This document shows, piece by piece, positions 21,553 to 33,440 of a DNA stretch of 64,000 nt. The DNA lies in the NCBI RefSeq assembly GCF_902167145.1, contig NC_050100.1:192627439-192691438 (forward strand), read 5' to 3'. Each line of letters opens with the position of its first letter. The first letter of the stretch is position 1. The position numbers and the translations under genes were made by a program. A model generated the notes under the pieces. It had not been told where the DNA came from. It did not search any database and saw nothing but the letters and a program-made list of their open reading frames with translations. Source of the stretch: Zea mays (lineage: Eukaryota > Streptophyta > Magnoliopsida > Poales > Poaceae).

Positions 21553-23934
21553 ATGGATCCTAAGGGAAAGGGGATGGTGGTCGACAACAATGAGAAGGAG
21601 TCTATCTTCAACGAGCCGAAGAATGACAAGTCTACCGACTTGGGCTCAAGCCACAAGCGCAAAGATGGGAAGAAGAAGAAGACAAGGCGCATCAAGGAGA
21701 TCGTCTACTACGACAGCGACGAATCCTCTTCTTCCCAAAAGGATGATGACAACGACTACAGGAAGACGGTCAATTCAAACTTTTCATTTGATTATTCTCG
21801 TATTCCACATAGTTCGAATTCGCATTTGCTTTCCATTCCTCTTGGTAAACCTCCACACTTTGATGGGGAGGACTACGGATTTTGGAGTCACAAAATGCGT
21901 AGTCATTTATTCTCTCTCCATCCAAGCATATGGGAGATTGTAGAGAATGGAATGAAATTTGATAGCTCGGATAGCCCTATGTTTATTAATGAACAGATTC
22001 ATAAAAATGCACAAGCCACTACTGTGTTGCTAGCCTCTTTGTGCAGGGACGAGTACAACAAGGTGAGCGGCTTGGATAATGCCAAGCAGATATGGGACAC
22101 CCTCAAGATTTCTCACGAGGGGAACGACATCACCATGCTCACTAAAATGGAGTTGGTGGAGGGCGAACTTGGAAGGTTTGCAATGATAAGGGGCGAGGAG
22201 CCAACCCAAACATACAACCGGCTCAAGACCCTTATCAACAAAATAAGGAGCTATGGAAGCACGCGATGGACGGACCATGATGTCATCCGACTATTACTAA
22301 GGTCCTTTACCATTCTTGATCCTCATTTGGTGAATAATATTCGTGAGAATCCCAGGTACACCAAAATGTCGCCCGAAGAAGTCCTAGGAAAATTCGTCAG
22401 CGGGCGAATGATGATTAAGGAAGCAAGGTACGTGGACGACGCCTTGAATGGACCGACCAACGAGCCGCAACCTCTTGCTCTCAAAGCAACAAGAAGCAAG
22501 GAGGCGCTACCTAGCAAGGTGGCACAAATTGAGGCGGCTGGACTTAATGATGAAGAGATGGCTCTCATCATCAAACGCTTCAAGTCGGTGCTAAAGGGTC
22601 ACAAGGGGCAGCCAAGCAAGACCAAGACAAAGGGGAAGCGCTCATGCTTCAAATGCGGTAAGATTGGTCATTTTATTGCTAACTGTCCCGAAAATGAAAG
22701 TGACCAGGAACACGGGAGCAAGAGGGAAAAGAAGAAAAATTACAAGAAGGCCAAGGGCGAGGCACATCTAGGAAAGGAGTGGGACTCGGATTGCTCCTCC
22801 TCCGACTCTGACAATGAAGGACTCGCCGCCACCGCCTTCAACAAGTCATCCCTCTTCCCAAACGAGCGTCACACATGCCTCATGGCAAAGGAGAAGAAGG
22901 TATGTACTCGAGACGGTACTACTTATGATTCCTCTAGTGATGATGAATCCAGTGATGAGGAAATAGACTACTCTAGCTTGTTCAAGGGATTGGATAGAAA
23001 TAAAATTGATAAAATCAATGAATTGATTGATGCATTGAATGAGAAGGATAAACTCCTAGAGAAACAAGAAGATTTATTGTATGAAGAGCATGATAAATTT
23101 GTAGAAGCTCAAAGATCTCATGCTCTAGAAGTTAAAAGAAATGAAATGCTTTCTTGTGAATTATCTTCTTGCCATGAGACAATTTCTAAATTTAGGAGCA
23201 TTAATGATGATATGAATGCTAAGTTAGAGATTGCTAATAAATCCAATTCTTGTGAAGAACATGTTGCAATTTGTACTAGGTGTAAAGATTTTGACATTAA
23301 TGCTTGTAGTGAACACCTAGTTTCAATTTCCAAGCTTAATGATGAATTGGCTAGTCTTAATGCTCAACTTAAGACTAGCAAGAATGAATTTGACAAGCTA
23401 AAATTTGCAAGGGATGCCTACACTATTGGTAGACACCCCTCAATTAAGGATGGACTTGGCTACAAGAGGGAAGCCAAGAACTTGACAAGCCATAAGGCTC
23501 CCATCTCCGCCAAGGAAAAAGGGAAGGCCCCTATGGCTAGTAGTGTGCAAAAGAACCATGCCTTTATGTACCATGATAGAAGACAACCTAGAAATGCTTA
23601 TAGGAGTTGTAATGCATATAATGTCTTTGATTCTCATGCCATTGTTGCTTCTAGTTCTTCTTATATGCATGATAGAAATGTTGGTAGGAGAAATGTTATT
23701 CATAATATGCCTAGGAAAAATGTTGTTAATGTTCCTAGGAAAGTAAATGGACCTTCTACAATATATCATGCTTTAAATGCTTCTTTTGCTATTTGTAGAA
23801 AGGATAGGAAGATAGTTGCTAGAAAATTAGGGGCAAGATGCAAGGGAGACAAAACTTGCATTTGGGTCCCTAAGGATATTTGCACTAACCTTGTAGGACC
23901 CAACAAGAGTTGGGTACCTAAGTCCCAAGCCTAA
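21553..23934 (+). CDS. gag: Sirevirus Gag (J1), 793 residues, open
   Basis: This is the capsid/nucleocapsid polyprotein of a copia element. It begins MDPKGKGMVVDN, has a basic Ser/Lys-rich leader, then the conserved gag region (LGKPPHFDGEDYGFWSHKM and the stretch with IWDTLKISHEG), and a CCHC zinc knuckle, CFKCGKIGHFIANC, at residues 365-378. The long C-terminal part is acidic, then predicted coiled coil (about 470-620), then basic. The frame has no stop before 23934, where TAA ends it. Pol follows in the next frame. The protein could in principle be made, but the element's pol is destroyed, so it could only act for other copies. Confidence 0.9.
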   Translation: MDPKGKGMVVDNNEKESIFNEPKNDKSTDLGSSHKRKDGKKKKTRRIKEIVYYDSDESSSSQKDDDNDYRKTVNSNFSFDYSRIPHSSNSHLLSIPLGKPPHFDGEDYGFWSHKMRSHLFSLHPSIWEIVENGMKFDSSDSPMFINEQIHKNAQATTVLLASLCRDEYNKVSGLDNAKQIWDTLKISHEGNDITMLTKMELVEGELGRFAMIRGEEPTQTYNRLKTLINKIRSYGSTRWTDHDVIRLLLRSFTILDPHLVNNIRENPRYTKMSPEEVLGKFVSGRMMIKEARYVDDALNGPTNEPQPLALKATRSKEALPSKVAQIEAAGLNDEEMALIIKRFKSVLKGHKGQPSKTKTKGKRSCFKCGKIGHFIANCPENESDQEHGSKREKKKNYKKAKGEAHLGKEWDSDCSSSDSDNEGLAATAFNKSSLFPNERHTCLMAKEKKVCTRDGTTYDSSSDDESSDEEIDYSSLFKGLDRNKIDKINELIDALNEKDKLLEKQEDLLYEEHDKFVEAQRSHALEVKRNEMLSCELSSCHETISKFRSINDDMNAKLEIANKSNSCEEHVAICTRCKDFDINACSEHLVSISKLNDELASLNAQLKTSKNEFDKLKFARDAYTIGRHPSIKDGLGYKREAKNLTSHKAPISAKEKGKAPMASSVQKNHAFMYHDRRQPRNAYRSCNAYNVFDSHAIVASSSSYMHDRNVGRRNVIHNMPRKNVVNVPRKVNGPSTIYHALNASFAICRKDRKIVARKLGARCKGDKTCIWVPKDICTNLVGPNKSWVPKSQA

Positions 23935-23935
23935 A

Positions 23936-24305
23936 TTTGCCTTGCAGGTTTATGCATCCGGGGGTTCAAGCTGGATTATCGACAGTGGATGCACAAACCA
24001 TATGACGGGGGAGAAGAAGATGTTCACCTCCTACGTCAAGAACAAGGATTCCCAAGATTCAATTATATTCGGTGATGGGAATCAAGGCAAGGTAAAAGGG
24101 TTAGGTAAAATTGCAATTTCTAATGAGCACTCTATCTCTAATGTGTTTTTAGTAGAGTCTCTTGGATATAATTTGCTATCGGTTAGTCAATTATGCAATA
24201 TGGGATATAATTGTCTTTTTACAAATGTAGATGTGTCTGTCTTTAGAAGAAGTGATGGTTCACTAGCTTTTAAGGGTGTATTAGACGGCAAACTTTATTT
24301 AGTTG
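23936..24305 (+). pseudogene. pol: J1 pol, N-terminal piece (protease)
   Basis: The frame, shifted from gag, opens just after 'ttgcag' and carries the aspartic protease motif [13 protein letters not shown], followed by FGDGNQG and the [10 protein letters not shown] segment. It is interrupted at 24305 by H1, exactly within the codon after LYLV. The other half of the gene resumes at 46473. Compared with J2 the protease part is intact. Confidence 0.88.
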
Positions 24306-26045
24306 TGTCGGCGTTTCGAGACAGGGGGGTCCCTAAGCCGACGAGTGAGTGTGCTGCGTGCCCCAGCCCAGATGGGTCGAGCGCGTGGGCGAGCGCGAAG
24401 GGGGGAGAGGCGAGGTGGCCGGAGTCGAGCGTGAGAGAGGTGGAAGTCCCGCGGCCTTCGTGTTCGTCCCGCGCCCAGGTCAGGTGCGCTTGCAGTAGGG
24501 GGGTTACAAGCGTCCACGCGGGTGAGGGAAGCGAGCGGCCCCAAGAGAGCGCCTGTCCCGTCCTCGGTCCCGCGCGGCCAACCTTCTCTAAGAAGGCCCT
24601 GGTCCTCCCTTTTATAGTCGTAAGGAGAGGATCCAGGTGTACAATGGGGGGTGTAGCAGAGTGCTACGTGTCTAGCGGAGGGAGAGCTAGCGCCCTAGGT
24701 ACATGCCAATGTGGCAGCCGGAGAGATCTGGGCACCCTGCTGGCGTGATGTCGTGGCTGTCGGAGGTGCGGCGGAGCCTGGCGGAGGGACAGCTGTTGGA
24801 GCGGTCGAGTCCCTGCTGACGTCGTCCTGCTTCCGTAAGAGAGCTGGGGGCCGCCGTCGTCATAGAGCTTGTGGAGCGCCATCATTGCCCCTCCGGCGGA
24901 GCTGGCCGGATGGGACGCCGGTCTTGTTCTCCGTGACCCGAGTCGATTCGGGGTAGGATGATGATGGTGCTTCCTGTTGACGTGGCGGTCTGTGCCCTAG
25001 GCAGGGCGACGTGGGGGTTCCTCCGAAGCCGAGGTTGAGTCTGCCTTCCGTTGCCGTGGCCGAGCCCGAGCCATGGGGTCGGGCGAGGCGGAAGTCGTTC
25101 GGCCGAGGCCAGGGCGGAGTCCGAGCCCTGGGGTCGGGCGAGGCGGAGTTTCGTCGTCTTCCGGGTCTTAGCCCGAGTCCGAGCCCTGGGGTCGGGCGGA
25201 GCGGAGTTTCGTCGTCTTCCGGGTCTTAGCCCGAGTCCGAGCCCTGGGGTCGGGCGGAGCGGAGTTCGCCGTCTTCCGGGTCTTAGCCCGAGTCCGAGCC
25301 CTGGGGTCGGGCGGAGCGGAGTTCGCCGTCTTCCGGGTCTTAGCCCGAGTCTGAGCCCTGGGGTCGGGCGGAGCGGAGTTCGCCGTCTTCCGGGTCTTAG
25401 CCCGAGTCCAAGCCCTGGGGTCGGGCGGAGTGGAGTTCGCCGTCTTCCGGGTCTTAGCCCGAGTCCGAGCCCTAGGGTCGGGCGGAGTGGAGTTCGCCGT
25501 CTTCCGGGTCTTAGCCCGAGTCCGAGCCCTGGGGTCGGGCGGAGCGGAGTTCGCCGTGGTGCCTTTGGCAAGGCCTGACTGCCTGTCAGACTCACTCTGT
25601 CGAGTGGCACTGCAGTCGGAGTGGCGCAGGCGGCGCTGTCCTTCTATCAGACTGGCCAGTGGAGCGGTGGAGTGACGGCGGTCACTTCGGCTCTGCCGGG
25701 GGCGCGTGTCAGGATGAAGGTGTCAGGCCACCTTTGCGTTAAATGCCCCTGCAATTTGGTCAGTCGGTGTGGCGATTTAGTCAAGGTTGCTTCTGAGCGA
25801 AACCAAGGCCTCGGGTGAGCCGGTGATGTGTCCGCCATAAAAAGGGGGCCTCGGGCGAGACGGAAGTCTCTCGAGGTCGGCTGCCCTTGGCCGAGGCTAG
25901 GCTCGGGTGAAGCGTGATCGAGTCACTCGTGTGGACTGATCCCTGACTTAATCGTACCCATCAGGCCTTTGCAGCTTTATGTTGATGGGGGTTACCAGCT
26001 GAGAATTAGGCGTCTTGAGGGTACCCCTAATTATGGTCCCCGACA
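24306..26045 (-). repeat. 3' LTR of H1
   Basis: 1740 bp; on the plus strand it reads TGTCGGCGTTTCGAGAC to GGTCCCCGACA. The adjacent plus-strand sequence gtagcccccgagcctcg (26046-26062) is the complement of the polypurine tract. Seven GC-rich ~57-bp tandem units lie at about 25130-25560. Confidence 0.92.
25130..25560 (-). repeat. Seven ~57-bp tandem units in H1 3' LTR
   Basis: The phrase 'cttccgggtcttagcccgag' recurs at about 25158, 25216, 25273, 25330, 25387, 25444 and 25501. The first two units read 'tttcgtcgt' where the others read 'ttcgccgt'. Open frames in both directions across this block arise because the unit length is a multiple of three. Confidence 0.88.
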
Positions 26046-28745
26046 GTAGCCCCCGAGCCTCGAAGGGAGTGTTAGCACTCGCTTGGAGGCTTTTGTCGCA
26101 CTTTTTTGCAAGGGGACCAGCCTTTCTCGGTTGCATTTCGTTCCGGTGGGTGCGCGCGAGCGCACCCGCCGGGTGTAGCCCCCGAGGCCTCGGAGGAGTG
26201 GTTACACTCCTTCGAGGTCTTAATACCTCGCGCAATGCTTCGGCTGGTCTGGTCGTTCCCTCATGCGAACTGGCCGTAGCCCGGGTGCACGGTCGGGGTC
26301 CAAGCTCTCGGGCTGGTATGTTGACGCTGTCAACGATTTGGCCGGAGCCGTTTTTTTGCGAGAGCAGCCCCCGAGCCTCTGCACAGGGCGAGAGGGCGAT
26401 CAGGGACAGACTCGACTTTTTACATACGCCCCTACGTCGCCTTTCCGCAAGGAGGAGGGGGGAGTGCGCCATGCTACCCTCGATGGGCACCGAACATGGT
26501 GTCTCCGGTGAGCTGCAAGCGGGTAATCCGAGTGGACGTCCGTGCCCCGTTCGTTGGGGGTCGGCTAGGGGCCCAGAGGCACACCCAAAAGTACCTGCGG
26601 GTGATTTGCCGGACCCGGTCCCCTGGCGACGGGGTCCGAGGGCTCGATGCCTCCCTCCGATGGGATTCCGTTACAAGATCGTTCCCGCTGGTCTCGGAAA
26701 TGTCCTAGGGTACCTCGGGAGCGCAGCCCGAGCCTTGGTTATGTATCGAACGTACCCCTGGTCATCCCTCGCTCGGTGTCTGAGGCGACTGTGAACCCTT
26801 CGGGGGCCAGCCTTCGAACCCCTGATCAGTAATGGGCGTGGAGCCCGAGTAGCCTGAGGCGGCCATGGAACCCTTCGGGGGGCTGGCCTTCGAACCCCTG
26901 ACCAGTAGTGGGTGTCGGGCCCACGCGATCTGAGGCGGCTGTTGAACCCTTCGGAGGGCCAGCCTTCGAACCCCTGATCAGTAGTGGGGGGCTCGGAGCC
27001 CGGTTCCTTCGCGGAGAAGGATCCCTTTCGGGGTATCCCCCTTTCCCGGTCCCTGTTGCAAGAGATAGAGAAAGAGGAAAACGGAAAAGGATATGAAATC
27101 GGACGACGTGGCGTACCTTTTCTGACGCGATTATTACTGCGAAGGTGAAGCGTCGCGCGCTCCTCCTGCCAGAGGCGCCGCGTGTCCCGCCGCGGAGTTA
27201 ATGCGACGGGGCGAGTGGTTGGCGGGGCGGCCGTTGCGCGCGTGCGATCCGTTCGAGGAACGGGTCACGGGTGCACCATCTCCACGCCGTGAGAGGAGGC
27301 TCTCTTGCTGTCCCAGGATGGGACGTGAGCCTGGCTGACGACGTGACCGCTGCGCCCGCCCGCCTGCCACCGCTATTACTGCCGGCCCACTTTCGATTGC
27401 TTTGACCGACGCGCCAGGCTGGCGCTGTTGGGTCGCCTCGAGTAGTGGCATTGGCTCCGCAACCGAAGAGGCGCGATGGTGGCACAAGTGGCGGTGCGGT
27501 TGCTCGCATGCAGCAGCTGGCGTGCCGGTTGCTCGATGCGTGGACCTGGGTTCCCAAGCTGGCGTGTCAGAAGTCGGAGAAGCGCGCCCATCTGGCGCGG
27601 TTGCATGCCGCCTGCATGGCTGCCCGCCCCTTCTGCCCGTTGGTCTGGGCGAAAATGGGGGGTCGCTTGTAACCGCTGGACGGTCGTGCGCACCACGCGC
27701 GGCGGTCTGGCTTCTTCTGCCCTGAGCCGGCTTGCATGACATGCGGGACCCAGCCCCCGAGTCGCAGGGGAGGGCCTTGGAGCGTTGCGGAGTTGGCTCG
27801 AGAATGGGAACCTGGTTGGCCGGAGCCTAGCCGTGTTGTCCGTCAGCGGAGCCGACGCCGAAGTCGATCAGTCGAGACCTCGGGTCGGGCTGGCGCCCTT
27901 GGAAGCCGGTTGACCGAGGCCCCAGGGGTAACCGGTCGAGCCGCCTGCTCGGGCCGGATTCCCGGAGGAGTCCCTGGGCCGCGTCGCCGCCCGAGGCTGG
28001 GTCGGGCTTTGCTGAAGACGTCGTCGATGCCGAGGGTGCTACGGCTCCCTTCAGCGTGAAGACCCGAGCCTGCAGGATCAGATCATCTTGTAGCGTGTGC
28101 TTTCTGCGGCCGCCGAGGCCAGAAAAAACACACCCTCGCCACGCTTGCGAAGCTGCGCCTTTTTTCCTCTTGTTTCGAGCATCTGGACTCTGTCGGTAAC
28201 AGGGATGTTTGTGTGAGCGAGAGTTGCTTTTCGCGGAAGGGACGAGTGAGGTATCCGTATCCCAGAGGCGTGGGAATCCCTCGGCTCGGTCGGCCTTGCC
28301 GCTTACGCGTACTTTCACCCGTCCATGAGGCCCTGTCCCCGACTTAGTCGAGAAAGCTTGAAGGACTGCTTCGGCAGGAGAGCTTCCGAACGTGAAGACT
28401 TGTTCGGTCCACGGAGTCGCTTTATCCGAGCGCAAGTTACTTATCGCAGAAGGTGATGAGTGAGGTATCCGTATCCCGGAGGCGTAGGAGTCCCTCGGCT
28501 CGGTCAGCCTTGGCTGCTTACGTGTACTCCGTCGTTTCCAGGATCCGCTTTCCGAAGTAGTCAAGAAGCACGAAAGAAATCCTGCTAAAAAGAGATCCTT
28601 TTTCGAGGAAAAATTCGACGCAGAGGGGGTCTCCCCCCTTTTAGCCCCCGAGGGAGGGTCGGGCTTTGCCGAGGCTAAACCGACCCTTCCTTGACGACTA
28701 AACTTTGCGTAGGTGCGAGGTATATGAACAACTTGAAAACATCTT
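26046..28745 (-). other. H1 non-coding region between pol and 3' LTR
   Basis: About 2.7 kb with no supported protein frame, matching bases 1-3606 (H0) in reverse. It contains the recurring block 'gtgaggtatccgtatccc' near 28235 and 28465, short GC-rich 'cttcgaacccctgatcagtagtggg' repeats near 26815-26990, and many CG dinucleotides. Long 3' non-coding regions are known in maize Huck-type elements. Confidence 0.75.
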
Positions 28746-31700
28746 AAGGGTAGAAGCGACGTAGCTGTTTGATGTTCCAAGCGTTGCCGTAGATCTCGCC
28801 TTGATGGTTGGCCAGCTTGTATGTTCCGGGCTTCAGAACTTTGGCGATGACGAATGGCCCTTCCCAGGGGGCGTGAGCTTGTGCCTCCCTCGGGCGTCTT
28901 GCCGCAGCCGAAGCACCAGATCGCCCACCTGGAGTTCTCGGGACCGGACCCCTCGGGCGTGGTAGCGTCGCAGGGACTGTTGGTACCGCGCCGAGTGTAG
29001 TAAGGCCCTGTCCCGAGCTTCCTCCAGCTGGTCCAGCGATTCCTCTCGGCTAGCTTGGTTGCTTTGTTCGGTGTAGGCCCTCGCCCTCGGGGAGCCGTAT
29101 TCTAGGTCAGTGGGCAAGATAGCTTCAGCCCCGTAGACCAGGAAAAACGGCGTGAAGCCCGTGGCACGACTCGGCGTCGTCCTTAGGCTCCAGACCACCG
29201 AGGGGAGTTCCTTCATCCATCGCTTGCCGAATTTGTTGAGGTCGTTGTAGATCCGAGGCTTGAGCCCTTGTAGAATCATGTCGTTGGCACGCTCTACTTG
29301 CCCATTCGACATGGGATGAGCCACGGCGGCCCAGTCCACCCGGATATGGTGATCCTCGCAAAAATCCAAGAATTTTTTGCCGGTGAACTGGGTGCCGTTG
29401 TCGGTGATGATGGAGTTCGGGACCCCGAAGCGATGGATGATGTTGGTGAAGAACGCCACCGCCTGCTCGGACCTGATGCTGTTCAGAGGTCGGACCTCGA
29501 TCCACTTGGAGAATTTGTCGATGGCGACCAGCAGGTGCGTGTAGCCCCCGGGCGCCTTCTGCAAGGGACCGACGAGGTCCAGACCCCATACAGCGAAGGG
29601 CCAAGTGACGGGTATTGTCTGCAGAGCCTGAGCGGGCAGGTGCGTCCGCTTCGCATAGAATTGGCACCCTTCGCAGGTGCGGACAATTCTAGTGGCGTCA
29701 GCCACCGCCGTTGGCCAGTAGAAGCCTTGCCGGAAAGCATTTCCGACAAGGGCTCGGGGCGCTGCGTGGTGGCCGCAAGCCCTCGAGTGTATTTCTTGCA
29801 GCAGTTCCCGACCTTCGGCGATGGAGATGCATCGCTGGAGGATGCCCGAGGGGCTGCGATGGTAGAGCACCTCTTCGTCGCCCAGCAAGACGAATGACTT
29901 GGCGCGTCGCGCTACCCGCCGAGCCTCGACTTGGTCGAGGGGTAGCTCTCCTCGACGGAGATATTGCAGGTACGGGGCCTGCCAATCTTGATCTGGCGTG
30001 GCCCCGCTCTGCCCTTCCTCGACGTTCAGTGCCTCACCCTCGGAGGTCGAGGGTACCTTGGGCTGTGCCGAGGGTACCTCGGGCTGTGCCGAGGGTACCT
30101 CGGGCTGAGCCGAGGGTACCTCGGGCTCGGGCGCGTCGTCGAGCTTGACAGAGGGTTGATGCAGATCCCGGGAGAAGACGTCCGGGGGGACTGTCGTTCG
30201 CCCCGAGGCTATCTTAGCCAGCTCGTCTGCGGTTTCGTTGTAGCGCCGAGCGATGTGGTTGAGCTCGAGCCCGAAGAACTTGTCTTCCAGGCGCCGAACC
30301 TCGTCGCAGTAGGCCTCCATCTTTGGGTCGCGGCAGTGGGAGTTCTTCATGACTTGGTCGATGACGAGCTGCGAATCACCGCGGGCGTCGAGGCGTCTGA
30401 CCCCTAGCTTGATGGCGATCCGCAATCCGTTGACCAGAGCTTCGTACTCGGCCACATTGTTGGACGCCGGGAAATGGAGGCGCAGCACGTAGCGCAAGTG
30501 CTTTCCGAGGGGCGAGATGAAGAGCAGGCCTGCGCCGGCCCCCGTCTTCATCAGCGACCCGTCGAAAAACATGGTCCAGAGCTCCGGTTGGATCGGAGTC
30601 GTTGGCAGCTGGGTGTCGACCCATTCGGCCACAAAATCCGCCAACACCTGGGACTTGATGGCCTTCCGAGGGGCGAACGAGATCGTTTCGCCCATGATTT
30701 CCACCGCCCACTTTGCGATCCTGCCCGAGGCCTCTCGGCACTGGATGATCTCCCCCAGGGGGAAGGATGACACCACAGTTACCGGATGAGACTCGAAGTA
30801 GTGTCGCAGCTTCCGCCTTGTCAGGATCACAGCATACAGCAGCTTTTGAACTTGCGGGTAGCGGATCTTAGTCTCGGACAGCACTTCGCTGATGAAGTAG
30901 ACCGGCCTCTGAACGGGCAATGCATGCCCTTCCTCTTGCCTTTCGACCACAATCGCGGCGCTAACCACCTGAGTGGTCGCGGCGACGTAGACCAAGAGGG
31001 CTTCTCCGTCCGCCGGGGGCACCAAGACAGGCGCCTTTGTAAGGAGCGCCTTCAGGTTGCCGAGGGCTTCCTCGGCCTCGGGGGTCCAAGCGAAACACTC
31101 GGCCTTCCTTAAGAGGCGGTACAGAGGCAGACCTCTTTCGCCGAGGCGTGAGATGAAGCGGCTCAGGGCCGCGAGGCATCCCATGACCCTCTGTACCCCT
31201 TTTAAGTCCTTGATGGGTCCCATGCTGGTGATGGCCGCGATCTTCTCCGGGTTGGCTTCGATGCCTCGCTCGGAGACGATGAACCCTAGGAGCATGCCTC
31301 GGGGCACCCCGAAGACACACTTCTCAGGATTAAGCTTGACTCCTTTCGCCTTGAGACACCGGAATGTCACTTCAAGGTCGGAGAGGAGGTCGGAGGCCTT
31401 CCTTGTCTTGACTACGATGTCATCGACGTAGGCCTCGACTGTGCGACCGATGTGTTCGCCGAACACATGGTTCATGCACCGCTGGTACGTCGCGCCCGCA
31501 TTCCTCAAACCGAACGACATGGTGACATAGCAGTACATGCCGAACGGCGTGATGAAAGAAGTCGCGAGCTGGTCGGACTCTTTCATCCGGATCTGGTGAT
31601 ACCCTGGGTAGGCATCGAGGAAGGACAGGGTTTCGCACCCAGCGGTGGAATCCACGATTTGGTCGATGCGAGGCAGAGGGTAGGGAACCTTCGGACATGC

Positions 31701-32012
31701 TTTGTTGAGACCAGTGTAGTCTACACACATCCGCCATTTCCCCCCTTTCTTCCTCACAAGCACAGGGTTGGCAAGCCATTCGGGATGGAATACCTCTTTG
31801 ATGAACCCTGCTGCCATTAGCTTGTGGATCTCTTCGCCAATCACTCTGCGCTTCTCCTCGTCGAATCGGCGCAGAGGCTGCCTGACGGGTCGGGCTCCGG
31901 CCCGAATATCCAGCGAGTGCTCGGCGACATCCCTCGGTATGCCGGGCATGTCCGAGGGACTCCACGCAAAGACGTCGGCGTTCGCGCGGAGAAAGTCGAC
32001 GAGCACTGCTTC
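28746..32012 (-). pseudogene. pol: H1 pol: reverse transcriptase, RNase H, integrase, with a late frameshift
   Basis: The main open frame covers 32006-28833 (1057 residues). The RT active site YVDDIVVK is at residues 193-200. RNase H begins near FDGSLMKTGAGAG. Integrase has the HHCC-type region (HSRACGHH to CEGCQFYAKR) and the DDX35E triad in WGLDLVGP, ITDNGTQF and NGQVERAN. Near 28865 one base of a C run is missing relative to the expected frame, so the last ~40 residues are read in the wrong frame and end early. The original stop appears to be TAA near 28746-28748. The frame is continuous with gag-protease upstream except for a TAG at 32013-32015. Encoded activity would be lost or reduced. 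Confidence 0.88.
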
Positions 32013-33440
32013 CTATTTGGGGTCGAGCCCGGAACCGATCCGGACCTGTTTGGTGGTGTCGCCACTGGGGTCGAGAGGGACGGCCTTGACCGTCTCCGCT
32101 GGCTCGAAGTTGCCGGCGTGGCGCTTCACGTCTGGCACCTCCTTGGAGAGGTTCTCCAGGTCGGCGATGAGGGCCTCGGACTCGGCGAGGGCCTCGGCGT
32201 ACTCCACGCACTCCACGTCGCATTCGAACGCGTGTTTGTACGTGGGGCCGACGGTGATGACCCCGTTGGGGCCCGACATCTTGAGCTTCAAGTAGGTGTA
32301 GTTGGGGACGGTCATGAACTTCGCGTAGCATGGCCTCCCTAGCACGGCGTGGTAGGTTCCTCGGAACCCGACCACCTCGAACGTCAGGGTCTCCCTTCGG
32401 AAGTTGGAGGGTGTCCCGAAGCAGACGGGGAGGTCGAGTCGCCCGAGGGGCTGGACGCGCTTCCCAGGGATGATCCCGTGGAAGGGCGCAGCGCCTGCTC
32501 GGACGAAGGACAGATCGACGCGCAGGAGCTTGAGGGTCTCGACGTAGATGATGTTGAGGCAGCTGCCCCCATCCATCAGGACCTTGGTGAGCCTGACATC
32601 GCCGACAACAGGATCGACGACGAGCGGGTATTTCCCCGGGCTCGGCACATGATCGGGGTGGTCGGCCTGGTCGAAAGTGATGGGCTTGTCGGACCAGTCT
32701 AGGTAGACTGGCGCCGCCACCTTCACCGAGCAGACCTCCCGGCGCTCTTGCTTGCGGTGCCGAGCCGAGGTATTCGCCGCATGCCCTCCATAGATCATGA
32801 AGCAGTCGCGGACCTCGGGGAATTCTCCTGCTAGGTGATCTTCGTTCTTGTCGTCGTCGCGGGTCCTGCCACCCTCGGCGGGTGGCCCGGCCCTGTGGAA
32901 GTGACGCCGAAGCATAACGCACTCCTCGAGGGTGTGCTTGACGGGCCCCTGATGGTAGGGGCACGGCTCCTTGAGCATCTTGTCGAAGAGGTTTGCACCT
33001 CCGGGGGGCTTCCGAGGGTTCTTATACTCGGCGGCGGCGACAAGGTCCGCGTCAGCGGCGTCGCGTTTCGATTGCGACTTCTTCTTGCCTTTCTTCTTGG
33101 CGCCGCGCGGAGCAGACGCCTCGGGAGCTTCTTCCGATGGGCGGCCCTGGGGCTGCTTGTCCTTTCGGAAGATAGCCTCGACCGCCTCCTGGCCAGAGGC
33201 GAACTTGGTGGCGATGTCCATCAGCTCGCTCGCCCTGGTGGGGGTTTTGCGACCCAGCTTGCTCACCAGGTCGCGGCAAGTGGTGCCGGCGAGGAACGCG
33301 CCGATGACATCCGAGTCGGTGATGTTGGGCAGCTCGGTGCGCTGCTTCGAGAATCGCCGGATGTAGTCCCGAAGCGGCTCCCCCGGCTGTTGCCGGCAGC
33401 TTTGAAGGTCCCAAGAATTCCCGGGGCGCACGTATGTGCC
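32013..33440 (-). pseudogene. H1 gag C-terminal half and protease
   Basis: The frame runs 33431-32013 (472 residues) between two in-frame stops. It includes the end of the gag domain (QQPGEPLRDYIRRFSKQRTE), a Lys/Arg-rich linker, a C/H cluster (CPYHQGPVKHTLEEC) and the aspartic protease core LMDGGSCLNIIY with LDLPVCFGTP downstream. It is in the same frame as the pieces on both sides, so H1 once encoded a single long Gag-Pol polyprotein. The TAG at 32013-32015 separates it from RT. Confidence 0.85.

Noticed and set aside
25051..25610. Long overlapping open frames of 175 and 242 residues rich in Ser-Pro-Ser or Gly-Leu-Gly
   Set aside because: They run along the ~57-bp tandem repeats of the H1 LTR, whose unit length keeps any frame open. 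The same happens at 45382-46110 and in H0 at 4157-4477.
31420..32964. 514-residue minus-strand frame overlapping H1 pol
   Set aside because: It is an out-of-frame shadow of the real gag-pol frame, low-complexity Arg/Pro/Ala, with no domain.
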